Origin: CAIZGX01 sp046048875
GTDB lineage: Bacteria > Bacteroidota > Bacteroidia > Flavobacteriales_D > Sanyastnellaceae
Direction: 5' to 3'
Assembly (NCBI GenBank): GCA_046048875.1
Contig: JBJOFG010000010.1
Span: 1 to 64,000 of the forward strand
DNA length: 64,000 nt
Positions 26,172 through 34,284 of this stretch are shown here, piece by piece; position 1 is the stretch's first letter, and each line of letters opens with the position of its first letter. The notes under the pieces were generated by a model, which saw only the letters and a list, made by a program, of their open reading frames with translations, did no database searches and was not told the origin of the DNA. Position numbers and translations under genes: made by a program.

Positions 26172-27024
26172 GAACCATATTTCCAGCCAGCATCGCTGAA
26201 TAGTCCTTTGGCGATTCTAAATTAAGCGCTTCGTGCACAGCATCCAATTCCTTTTTTTGTATTTCGAAATTATTCTGGTAAGCCGTTGTATTGAACCATT
26301 CGGTAGCCGCAGCCGTGGAAATTTCAAAGCGATTTGATACACGGAAAATGTTTTCCTTGTCGTTCATGAAGGCTTCACAACGCTCGTTAATGAGCTGCAA
26401 TACTTTTTGAATCGATTCGCTTTTTTGCTCTAATGCGTTGCTGTTCGCTACCGCTACAAATCCGCACCAAGGAGCTTGAAACGTATCTAAGAAACACAGG
26501 TGTCCTTTTTTTACGGAAGGAATCGACGTGTATTTTTCCCAATAGAAATAGTCCGTCTCGCGATTCTTCAGGCTTTGAATGGCATTGTGCAAATTCGCAA
26601 CTTCAACATATTGATCGTCGGCAGGATGGAAGCCCAACTGCTTCGCGTGAATGCGCGCCATTAAATGAGAACCCGATCCTTTGCGAGAAATCGCATATTT
26701 TCTGCTGTGGTTGGAAGTGATGCGTGGCGTGTCTTCGTAACCTCCGTAAATGCCCCAAGTCAAAGGCGTTTTGGTATAGACCTTCACAATCTTAGCGTCG
26801 AGCCCGCGGTGAAAGGCACTCACAAACCCTTCGGTAAGCATAAGCGCCACATCGAGATCACCTTCTTGCAAGGCTTCGGTCATAACACCCGTTCCGCCTG
26901 CGAAGTAGGTCCATGAAACTTGAATTTTCAAGGCACTGAAAATATCTTGTTCCAAGGCGAGTTGCCAAGGTAGGTTGAAGTGTTCAGGAACACCTCCAAT
27001 ACGTAACGTAATTTTATCTTTCAT
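26164..27024 (-). CDS. Substrate-binding-like (periplasmic-binding fold) protein without signal peptide
   Basis: A 286-residue protein of the type 2 periplasmic-binding fold (NMT1/TauA-like): 'LRIGGVPEHFNLPWQLALEQ', 'GTGVMTEALQEGDLDVALMLTEG', 'AISRKGSGSHLMA'. It has no signal peptide and no permease or ATPase gene beside it, so it is probably cytosolic with a binding or enzymatic role rather than ABC transport. It starts one base from the VWA-like gene. Confidence 0.82.
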   Translation of the reverse strand: MKDKITLRIGGVPEHFNLPWQLALEQDIFSALKIQVSWTYFAGGTGVMTEALQEGDLDVALMLTEGFVSAFHRGLDAKIVKVYTKTPLTWGIYGGYEDTPRITSNHSRKYAISRKGSGSHLMARIHAKQLGFHPADDQYVEVANLHNAIQSLKNRETDYFYWEKYTSIPSVKKGHLCFLDTFQAPWCGFVAVANSNALEQKSESIQKVLQLINERCEAFMNDKENIFRVSNRFEISTAAATEWFNTTAYQNNFEIQKKELDAVHEALNLESPKDYSAMLAGNMVLV

Positions 27025-27025
27025 T

Positions 27026-29113
27026 TTAGTAGCTGCCGTTCCACTTCCTCAGGAACCACTCAATGCTGAGCAACGACAAAAGTGCAACTAAAAGGGGCGC
27101 CCAATCTATGAGTTCTCTCACTTTTTTCTCTTCGAAGGAGACACTTGTAATTTCTTTTCTATTTCGAATTTCATTCACAAGATCATCGATCGCTGTTGCA
27201 TTGAATCGTTTTCCGTTCGTGCTGGAAGACAATTGTTCTAACAACTGGAAGTCTGCAATTGTTCGTGCTGTTTCAACTGAAATGTTGTTTACGGTGAATC
27301 CGCCTGACTTCACAAACTCCGTGGTTCCATTGAACGCTTTCGCCGTATAGGAATACGCTCCCGGAGGAAGCAAGCCTGCGTTCAATTGATAGCCCGTGTT
27401 TGAAGGTGAAAATTGATAAGACTGCACGCTGTTGTCTGGGAATTTCAATTCCATGTTTACTTGCTGATTCAAGACAGGCATGAAGCTCTCGTCGTACAAT
27501 TCCGCATTGAAATAAACGAGTTCGTTTTCAGCAAAATTCTTTTTGTGTTGAATGCGGAATTTTTCTTTGTTCTCTTTTACGCCAATGAACTGGGTAATTT
27601 GCGTGATAAACTGATTGAAGATTTCGTGATTCTCTTCCAATTGAAACATGGCCACTTTCCATCTCCAAATTCCTTCTCCGCAGAGCACAGCAACACGGTG
27701 TTCTGGTGTTCCTCCGAATCCGAGAAGCGGAACATCGGTAGCAATTTTTCCAATGCGTTGCGTAAGCAAAGCTTGAACTTCTGGCGCTACCGCATAGTTC
27801 CCGAAAGGCACAGCCATCGGGGGAAGTAGAGGAAGTGCTTGTGTGAATTCGTTCGAAGGAGAGAAGTAGCTGAAGCTCGGATTCAATGAAGCGTTAATGT
27901 CAGAAAGTTTCGATTGATATCCGTTTAATGAAAAGCCACTGTTCAACGCATTGAATGCATTGAAATCGTTTTGCGCACCCAAAATAAACCAGCATGGAAT
28001 TTTCGCTTTGAATGCTTCTTGCACAACGTTGTTTCCACGTCCGCCCAAGGCTGGAATTTGATAGGCAATAAGCATGTCGAATTTGTTCACGTTGTCGGTG
28101 AATTGATCAACGGTTTGAACAGTCACTTCGTAATTTTCTTGAAGGCGCATGGCCTCTGCAATGGCCGTAATATCGGGGTGAGGAGCGTTTGCTAAGATGA
28201 GAACCTTTTGTCTGTTGTCTATGACTTCGATGTACACTTGCTCGCTGTTGTTGCGCGTGTTGTCTTCGTTGTTTATGGGTTGAATGGTAACAGTGTATGC
28301 GTGTATTCCAACTTGATCGGCAGGAAGCGAGAATTCAATGTTTTTAAATTCTCTTTCGGAAGTGAACGACACGTTTTGTGAAGCGAGTTGAACGCCGTTT
28401 TTCGAAACGGTCACAACAGTGCTTGATCCTTGCGCTTTGCGTCCTTCAATGTTTAATCGAATGGGAAATTCGTTGCCTAAGTATGCAATTTTATTTACGC
28501 TTACATTCGAGATTAATAAATCGCGATGCAAAGTGGTGTCGCCTAGACCAACCGTAAATACCGGGATATTCAGTTGTTTCAAATTGGAAACCGGATGCGG
28601 ACCTTTGTTGTATAGTCCGTCGCTAGCGATGACCAGTGCGGCTAAATTTCTTCCGCTGAATCGGGCGTCGAGGTTGCGCTGTAATTTTCCGAAGTGAGTG
28701 ATTTGGTCGTTGAAATTCGCCTCATCTCCGTTCTTCACTTCGTCGCCGAAGAGTAGCGGAACCACTTCGTAATCGGAACCCAATTTTTGCGAAATGCTTT
28801 TCCAATCGTTTAAAAAAGTTGTTCGAACCTCGTTCGAGTCTTTGGCAGAAACTACAGATTGACTATTGTCGAGTGCTAAAACAACAACGGGTTTTTCAAC
28901 ACGTGTTTCTATTGTTTCAAGAAGTGGTTGGAACAACAAAAGAACAAGCAGCGATACCACCAGGAATCGCATGCTTGCTAAAAGAATTTTAAATTTTGTA
29001 GACCAAGATTCCTTCGAATTCCCGAAGAAATATAGAGCCAAGGCGTAGGCCAATCCTACCCAAACACAAAGGCTCAAAAGCCATGGAGATGCTTGAGTGA
29101 TTAAGTGCGCCAT
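27026..29113 (-). CDS. Membrane protein with VWA-like domain (BatA-type architecture)
   Basis: A 695-residue protein. Two N-terminal helices (about 10-30 and 43-65) precede 'KPVVVLALDNSQSVVSAKDS', a metal-site-like VWA motif, and 'AALVIASDGLYNKGPHP'. A long beta-rich outer part and a final helix ('LLVALLSLLSIEWFLRKW') follow. The layout is typical of uncharacterised Bacteroidota VWA membrane proteins. It lies between fabG and the substrate-binding protein with gaps of one to three bases. Confidence 0.8.
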   Translation of the reverse strand: MAHLITQASPWLLSLCVWVGLAYALALYFFGNSKESWSTKFKILLASMRFLVVSLLVLLLFQPLLETIETRVEKPVVVLALDNSQSVVSAKDSNEVRTTFLNDWKSISQKLGSDYEVVPLLFGDEVKNGDEANFNDQITHFGKLQRNLDARFSGRNLAALVIASDGLYNKGPHPVSNLKQLNIPVFTVGLGDTTLHRDLLISNVSVNKIAYLGNEFPIRLNIEGRKAQGSSTVVTVSKNGVQLASQNVSFTSEREFKNIEFSLPADQVGIHAYTVTIQPINNEDNTRNNSEQVYIEVIDNRQKVLILANAPHPDITAIAEAMRLQENYEVTVQTVDQFTDNVNKFDMLIAYQIPALGGRGNNVVQEAFKAKIPCWFILGAQNDFNAFNALNSGFSLNGYQSKLSDINASLNPSFSYFSPSNEFTQALPLLPPMAVPFGNYAVAPEVQALLTQRIGKIATDVPLLGFGGTPEHRVAVLCGEGIWRWKVAMFQLEENHEIFNQFITQITQFIGVKENKEKFRIQHKKNFAENELVYFNAELYDESFMPVLNQQVNMELKFPDNSVQSYQFSPSNTGYQLNAGLLPPGAYSYTAKAFNGTTEFVKSGGFTVNNISVETARTIADFQLLEQLSSSTNGKRFNATAIDDLVNEIRNRKEITSVSFEEKKVRELIDWAPLLVALLSLLSIEWFLRKWNGSY

Positions 29114-29116
29114 AGC

Positions 29117-29863
29117 TTACATGTGCATACCGCCACAAACGTGAAGCGTTTGTCCGGTTACATATGAACTTAAGTCAGATGCTAGATAAAGAGTAGTGTT
29201 TGCAATATCGATTGGCGTTCCTCCGCGCTTCAATGGAATGGTTTCTCTCCATTCTTGAACCACTTTCGGATCTAGCTTCTCAGTCATTTCCGTTTCAATA
29301 AATCCAGGTGCAATAGAGTTGCAACGGATGTTGCGAGAACCCAATTCTTGCGCAACGCTTTTCGTGAATCCGATCATGCCGGCTTTCGATGCAGCGTAGT
29401 TGGCTTGTCCAGCGTTTCCTGTAACACCTACAATAGATGTCATGTTTATGATTGAACCGCTGCGCGCTTTCAACATAGGCTTAATCACAGCCTTCGTTAA
29501 ATTGAAAACAGATTTCAAGTTCACGCGAAGCACTTCGTCCCATTGCTCTTCGCTCATGCGCATAAGCAAGGTGTCGCGTGTGATTCCCGCGTTGTTTACC
29601 AAGATGTCTACGGTTCCGAATTCGGCAACCACTTCGTCTACCAACGTTTGGGCAGCGTTGAAATCTGCAGCGTCGCTTTTATATCCTTTGGCTTTCGCGC
29701 CTTTCGCAGCCAATTCCGCTTCGAATGCACGTGCTTTTTCGTCAGATGATGCGTAAGTGAAAGCGATTGTTGCTCCGTGTTCTGCGAACACTTCAGCAAT
29801 TCCTTTTCCAATTCCGCGAGATGCGCCAGTAATGATGGCTACTTTTCCTTCTAATAATTTCAT
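29117..29863 (-). CDS. fabG: 3-oxoacyl-ACP reductase FabG
   Basis: A 248-residue short-chain dehydrogenase: 'TGASRGIGKGIA' binds NADPH, 'LVNNAGIT' follows, 'NMTSIVGVTGNAGQANYAASKAG' carries Ser, Tyr and Lys of the active site, and 'CNSIAPGFIETEMT' is typical for FabG. It reduces 3-oxoacyl-ACP in fatty acid elongation. It is separated from the Fe-S protein gene by 12 bases. Confidence 0.94.
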   Translation of the reverse strand: MKLLEGKVAIITGASRGIGKGIAEVFAEHGATIAFTYASSDEKARAFEAELAAKGAKAKGYKSDAADFNAAQTLVDEVVAEFGTVDILVNNAGITRDTLLMRMSEEQWDEVLRVNLKSVFNLTKAVIKPMLKARSGSIINMTSIVGVTGNAGQANYAASKAGMIGFTKSVAQELGSRNIRCNSIAPGFIETEMTEKLDPKVVQEWRETIPLKRGGTPIDIANTTLYLASDLSSYVTGQTLHVCGGMHM

Positions 29864-29875
29864 GATAAACTATTT

Positions 29876-30661
29876 TTACAAATCTACTGCTTCTGCTATT
29901 AATTCCGCAATGTCTTTCACGGCTATGGTGTGCTCTTGCTCGAAGTGTTTCACACCATCGGTCATCATGGTGTTGCAAAACGGACATCCGGTTGCGATTA
30001 CGCTAGGCTTCACTTTCAACGCATCTTCGGTGCGTTCAACATTCACTTCTTTGTTTCCTTTTTCAGCTTCTTTAAACATTTGCGCACCACCGGCACCGCA
30101 GCACAGACCGTTGGTTTTGCAACGTTTCATTTCAACCAATTCGGCATCGAGTGCTTGAATGAGTTGACGAGGAGCTTCGTATTCTCCGTTTCCTCTTCCG
30201 AGGTAACACGGATCGTGGAAGGTGATTTTCTTTCCTTTGAATTCACCGCCTTCAATTTTCAATTTCCCTGTATTCAATAAATCTTGAATCAATTGCGTGT
30301 GGTGAACCACTTCGTAGTTTCCGCCCAATTCAGGATATTCATTTTTCAAGGTGTTGAAGCAATGCGGACATCCGGTAACAATCTTCTTCACTTCGTAGGC
30401 ATTCAAAACACTGATGTTTTGCATAGCCATCATTTGGAAGAGGAATTCGTTTCCTGCACGTTTTGCCGGATCTCCTGTGCACGATTCTTCAGAACCCAAA
30501 ATCGCGAACGACGTGTTTGTGTGGTGAAGAATTTTTGCAATTGCTTTGGTAATTTTCTTTGCTCGGTCGTCGAAACTTCCAGCACATCCAACCCAGAAAA
30601 GTACTTCGGGTGTTGTTCCTTCGGCCATGCAATCGGCCATTGTACGTATCTTGAAATCCAT
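29876..30661 (-). CDS. CCG-domain (HdrB/GlpC-like) Fe-S protein
   Basis: A 261-residue protein with two cysteine-rich CCG modules: 'GCPHCFNTLKNEYP', 'HDPCYLGRGN', 'GLCCGAGGAQMF' and 'TGCPFCNTMM'. These bind a [4Fe-4S]-type cluster in heterodisulfide reductase B and in glycolate or lactate oxidase partners. The start MDFKIR at 30661 avoids overlap with the upstream gene. Together with the next gene it forms a two-subunit quinone-linked electron transfer unit of unknown donor. Confidence 0.9.
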   Translation of the reverse strand: MDFKIRTMADCMAEGTTPEVLFWVGCAGSFDDRAKKITKAIAKILHHTNTSFAILGSEESCTGDPAKRAGNEFLFQMMAMQNISVLNAYEVKKIVTGCPHCFNTLKNEYPELGGNYEVVHHTQLIQDLLNTGKLKIEGGEFKGKKITFHDPCYLGRGNGEYEAPRQLIQALDAELVEMKRCKTNGLCCGAGGAQMFKEAEKGNKEVNVERTEDALKVKPSVIATGCPFCNTMMTDGVKHFEQEHTIAVKDIAELIAEAVDL

Positions 30662-30671
30662 GTTGTTCGAA

Positions 30672-31967
30672 TTATTCGTTGGTCCAGTCTGCACGGTTCA
30701 TAGCACTCATAGCCCAAGGCGCTCCGTTGTTTTCTACGTTATTGAACATAGAGGTGATGCTGTCGGGCGATTTAGATTCTTCCATGATTAAGTATCTGCG
30801 AAGATCTACTAGCACTTCCATAGGGTTAATGTTTATGGGGCAAGCGTTGGTACAAGCGTTACATGTTGTGCATGCCCATACTTCTTCTTCCGAAATGTAA
30901 TCGCGAATGAGGCTCTTGCCATCGTCTACCCAAACACCTTTGTTCGCTGCTTTCGCATTTCCAATTTCTTCCATGCGATCGCGAACATCCATCATGACTT
31001 TACGTGGTGAAAGCAATTTGCCGGTTTGGTTTGCCGGACAAACAGAAGTACATCTTCCACACTCGGTGCAGGAGTATGCACTGAGAAGCTGTGTTCGTGT
31101 TAAGTCGGAAACATCTTTTACTCCGAAGCGCGTGAAATCAACAGGTTCAACAACTGCGTTCGGATCAAGCATTAACTTCACTTCATTTGTTACTGCTTTG
31201 TCGTTCGATAAATTTCCAGGAGCCTGCAACTTACTGAAGTAGGTTGTAGGGAAGGCAAGTAAGATGTGTAAGTGTTTTGAATAAGACAAGTACACAATGA
31301 ATCCGAGAATTCCTACAATGTGAAACCACCAGCAGAAATGGCTGATTCCTTCTAATGCTCCGGTTGAAATGTGTTTCAACATGGGCTGATAGATTTGACT
31401 CACCCAAAACGAGGGAACTCTTGCAGGAGTGGCGCTGCGAACGGTTAACAAGCTGTCGGCGGCATTCATGATCAAGAAAGCCTTCATCAATAAGATTTCT
31501 GTAATCAAAATAATGTTTGCATCGCGCTTCGGCCAAGTCTTCATTTCAGCCGATTGAAAGCGCTTGATTTTTCCAACGTTTCTTCTGATTAAGAAAACGA
31601 CGCAAGCAATAAGCACCAATCCAGCGAGGACTTCAAACAGATTAATTAAAAGTCGGTAATACCCACCGAATCCAACAAACGAACGGTGCTCACCGGTTAA
31701 TCCGTCAATGATAATTTCAATCAACTCAATATTGATAACGACGAAACCAACGTAGAGAATCAGGTGCATGAGTGCCACGAACGGACGTGAAAACATTTTA
31801 CCTTGTCCGAAAGCCACGAGGATCATGGTTTTCAAGCGCTCGCCTTTGCGATCGGTTTCAGGACCTTTTTGTCCGAGGAATATATTTCCTTTTACAAACT
31901 GATATCTTCTAAAGATGAAGTATCCGGCAACAACAAGGAGTAAAGCGAATATGATTTGAGAGATCAT
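30672..31967 (-). CDS. Membrane Fe-S oxidoreductase (HdrC/NarI-like fusion)
   Basis: A 431-residue protein. The N-terminal part has about five membrane helices with histidines placed as in NarI-type cytochrome b; the C-terminal part has two [4Fe-4S] motifs, 'CTECGRCTSVCPANQTG' and 'CTTCNACTNACPININP'. It probably passes electrons between the quinone pool and the CCG protein encoded ten bases downstream. The physiological donor is unknown. Confidence 0.9.
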   Translation of the reverse strand: MISQIIFALLLVVAGYFIFRRYQFVKGNIFLGQKGPETDRKGERLKTMILVAFGQGKMFSRPFVALMHLILYVGFVVINIELIEIIIDGLTGEHRSFVGFGGYYRLLINLFEVLAGLVLIACVVFLIRRNVGKIKRFQSAEMKTWPKRDANIILITEILLMKAFLIMNAADSLLTVRSATPARVPSFWVSQIYQPMLKHISTGALEGISHFCWWFHIVGILGFIVYLSYSKHLHILLAFPTTYFSKLQAPGNLSNDKAVTNEVKLMLDPNAVVEPVDFTRFGVKDVSDLTRTQLLSAYSCTECGRCTSVCPANQTGKLLSPRKVMMDVRDRMEEIGNAKAANKGVWVDDGKSLIRDYISEEEVWACTTCNACTNACPININPMEVLVDLRRYLIMEESKSPDSITSMFNNVENNGAPWAMSAMNRADWTNE

Positions 31968-31995
31968 AAATGATTTCGATTTTTAAATTGAAGAA

Positions 31996-33045
31996 TTACT
32001 TACCACTTTTTTCTTGAATCATTTGGTCAATGATTTTACGCATGTCTTCCAATTCTGATTTCGAGAATTTATCTGCGTCGCGTCTTCCAAACAAAGAGAA
32101 TCCTACGTAGCTCTTCGGATGGTTGCGCATATCGTCGAGCAATAAGTCGAGACTGTGTGTAGCGTTCACCAATTCATGGTGAAGACTGTCGTTGTTCACG
32201 AGTTTTCCCAAAGAACCTTGACCGCTGTTCACTTTCGCCATAACCTCTTCAAAATGTCCCATGGCTTGGTCTACTTTGTAGAGCGTAGTTGTTAGACGAA
32301 TACGCGAGAGCGTGTCGGTGAATTGCGAAATGTTTTTAATAGCTTGATCAATTTTATCGTTGTTTGCTTTCAACGTATTGGTCAAGGTTTGCGCGTTGGT
32401 AATGATTTCAGAAACTCTTCCGCCGTTGTTGGCAATAAGCACATTCAAGTTGGCTGAAGTGGATTCTAAATTGTTCATGGTGCGCTGCAACGAACTGAAA
32501 AGTGAAGGCAATCCTTCAGCACCGGAGTTGTTTAGTGTGCGTTGAAGACTGGTTAATACGCTATCTACTTCTTGAAATATTTGAGCAGACTTTTGTTTGA
32601 TAGGGTCGATTTCGTTTTTCAGCGTTTCTGTAAAACCTTTTTCCAAAACGGCAAACAAGGTGTCTTTGTTATTCGCCATTACGGAGCTGTCTCCCAAAAC
32701 AATTTGAATGGCTTTGCCTCCGAAGAAGTCAGAATCGTAAATTTTTAATTTTGAATCTTTCGGAACTGCCACATCCGCGTTGTTCAAGACCACTTCAACC
32801 ACCAATCTTCCTGAACCGTTCGATTCAAGTTCAATACTCTTAACAATACCAATCTTGAAACCGTTGATGATAACTGGGCTTGAAACTTCCAATCCACCAA
32901 TCTCATCGTACACGGCGTAATATCTCGTTTGTGTAGAGAAAATATTTACGCCTTTTAAAAAACTTACTCCGAAGTAGACCAAGGCTAAAATGACAATAAC
33001 AACTGCCCCTATGACTACTTCGTTGCGTGCTTTCTTACCGCTCAT
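31996..33045 (-). CDS. MCE/MlaD-family lipid transport protein
   Basis: A 349-residue protein with one N-terminal membrane helix, an MCE domain (about 40-115: 'YYAVYDEIGGLEVSSPVIINGFKIGIVKSI') and a long helical region that probably forms a tube or coiled coil. MCE proteins carry phospholipids between membranes. The usual ATPase and permease (MlaF/E) genes are not adjacent. The start overlaps the amidase stop in an ATGA junction. Confidence 0.92.
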   Translation of the reverse strand: MSGKKARNEVVIGAVVIVILALVYFGVSFLKGVNIFSTQTRYYAVYDEIGGLEVSSPVIINGFKIGIVKSIELESNGSGRLVVEVVLNNADVAVPKDSKLKIYDSDFFGGKAIQIVLGDSSVMANNKDTLFAVLEKGFTETLKNEIDPIKQKSAQIFQEVDSVLTSLQRTLNNSGAEGLPSLFSSLQRTMNNLESTSANLNVLIANNGGRVSEIITNAQTLTNTLKANNDKIDQAIKNISQFTDTLSRIRLTTTLYKVDQAMGHFEEVMAKVNSGQGSLGKLVNNDSLHHELVNATHSLDLLLDDMRNHPKSYVGFSLFGRRDADKFSKSELEDMRKIIDQMIQEKSGK

Positions 33046-34196
33046 TTCTGAATTTTTTTAAGGGCTTCTTCGTTACTGATTCGAACGCCATTTTCGAAGG
33101 CGACAACGAATGCTCCGCTGAATCCAGCATCGCGAAGAATCTTTTGATTCTTCTTGGCGTCGTCTAAACTTCGAGTGCTTCCAACCAGGTACTTGTGTGC
33201 GCCGTTGCTAAGGTATTCCTCAATTCTGTCTAAACCTTTAAATTGATTTGATTTTTTTTGAATAGGGGTGGCGGAACTCAGTATCTGAACCTTGAATGCG
33301 ACCTCGTTGGTAGGAATCTCTTCCCAAATAAGTCCTTCAAACGCATTTTGCTTGATGGGTTGTTCTACAACCACAGTCGGAGCGGGCGCATTCGTCGGCT
33401 GAATGTTGAAAAGTTTGCTTTGGTAATCGACAAAAGCCCGGTACACCGCAGAGCTCAATTCTTCCTTCGCAGCCTTGCTCTGCAAGTAATCTTCTTCTTT
33501 GTGGTTGGAAAGGAATCCCAATTCAATGAGGATACTGGGCATGTTGGTGAAGGTGATCACATAATAAGGCGCTTGCTTCACGCCGCGGTCTTTTCGACCC
33601 AACTTCACGAATTCATCTTGAACGTTTTTCGCTAATAAGATGCTCTTGTCCTGATAAATGTTTTCGCGCAAGCTGAGAGCAATGTAGGTGTCTGGATTGT
33701 TCGGGTCGAAACCATCGTAGTCTTTTCCGCCGTTGCTTTCTAAATAGATGGAAGCGTTTTCACGCATGGCGTTGCGCAAACTCTCTTCAGACTTGTGCAA
33801 TCCCATCACGAACGACTCGGAGCCGGAAGCCTCGGTGTTTGGATTGGCGTTGCAATGAATGCTTATGAAGAGGTCAGCGTTGTTTGTGTTTGCAATTTCA
33901 ACGCGACGTTTCAGGGTAGGAAAGGTGTCGCCAGTTCTTGTATAAACAACTTTAACGTTCGGATAATTCTGTTCAATGAGTTTTCCCACTTTCAGTGTGA
34001 CGTCGAGGGCAATGTCTTTTTCGGAAGTCTTGTAGCGTCCTGTTCCAAGCGTTCCAGGATCTGTTCCGCCGTGTCCAGCGTCTAACACAACAATAAACTT
34101 TTTATCCGTTGTCTCTACTTTCTTCGAAATGCGATAAGCCGAACCCAAAGTGAAAACCAATGCCACTAAAAAAATGTACAGTATTTTCTTAGGCAT
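33042..34196 (-). CDS. N-acetylmuramoyl-L-alanine amidase with SPOR-like tail
   Basis: A 384-residue Amidase_3 enzyme. After a signal peptide (MPKKILYIFLVALVF) the catalytic domain shows 'VVLDAGHGGTDPG' (zinc His), 'RVEIANTNNADLFISIHCNAN' and 'PSILIELGFLSNHKEEDYL' (catalytic Glu). A C-terminal 'VAFKVQILSSATPI' to 'GAFVVAFENG' region is a SPOR-type peptidoglycan-binding domain. The start at 34196 is chosen for the signal peptide; an ATG at 34232 is possible. It cuts septal peptidoglycan. It is divergent from lptD. Confidence 0.88.
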   Translation of the reverse strand: MPKKILYIFLVALVFTLGSAYRISKKVETTDKKFIVVLDAGHGGTDPGTLGTGRYKTSEKDIALDVTLKVGKLIEQNYPNVKVVYTRTGDTFPTLKRRVEIANTNNADLFISIHCNANPNTEASGSESFVMGLHKSEESLRNAMRENASIYLESNGGKDYDGFDPNNPDTYIALSLRENIYQDKSILLAKNVQDEFVKLGRKDRGVKQAPYYVITFTNMPSILIELGFLSNHKEEDYLQSKAAKEELSSAVYRAFVDYQSKLFNIQPTNAPAPTVVVEQPIKQNAFEGLIWEEIPTNEVAFKVQILSSATPIQKKSNQFKGLDRIEEYLSNGAHKYLVGSTRSLDDAKKNQKILRDAGFSGAFVVAFENGVRISNEEALKKIQK

Positions 34197-34284
34197 CTGC
34201 TTGAATGGTTTATTTTCTCGAATGTTTAGCATAGATTTGACACGTAAACGCAATTTAAACAAAACTATTTTTCTTTGTGAAGGC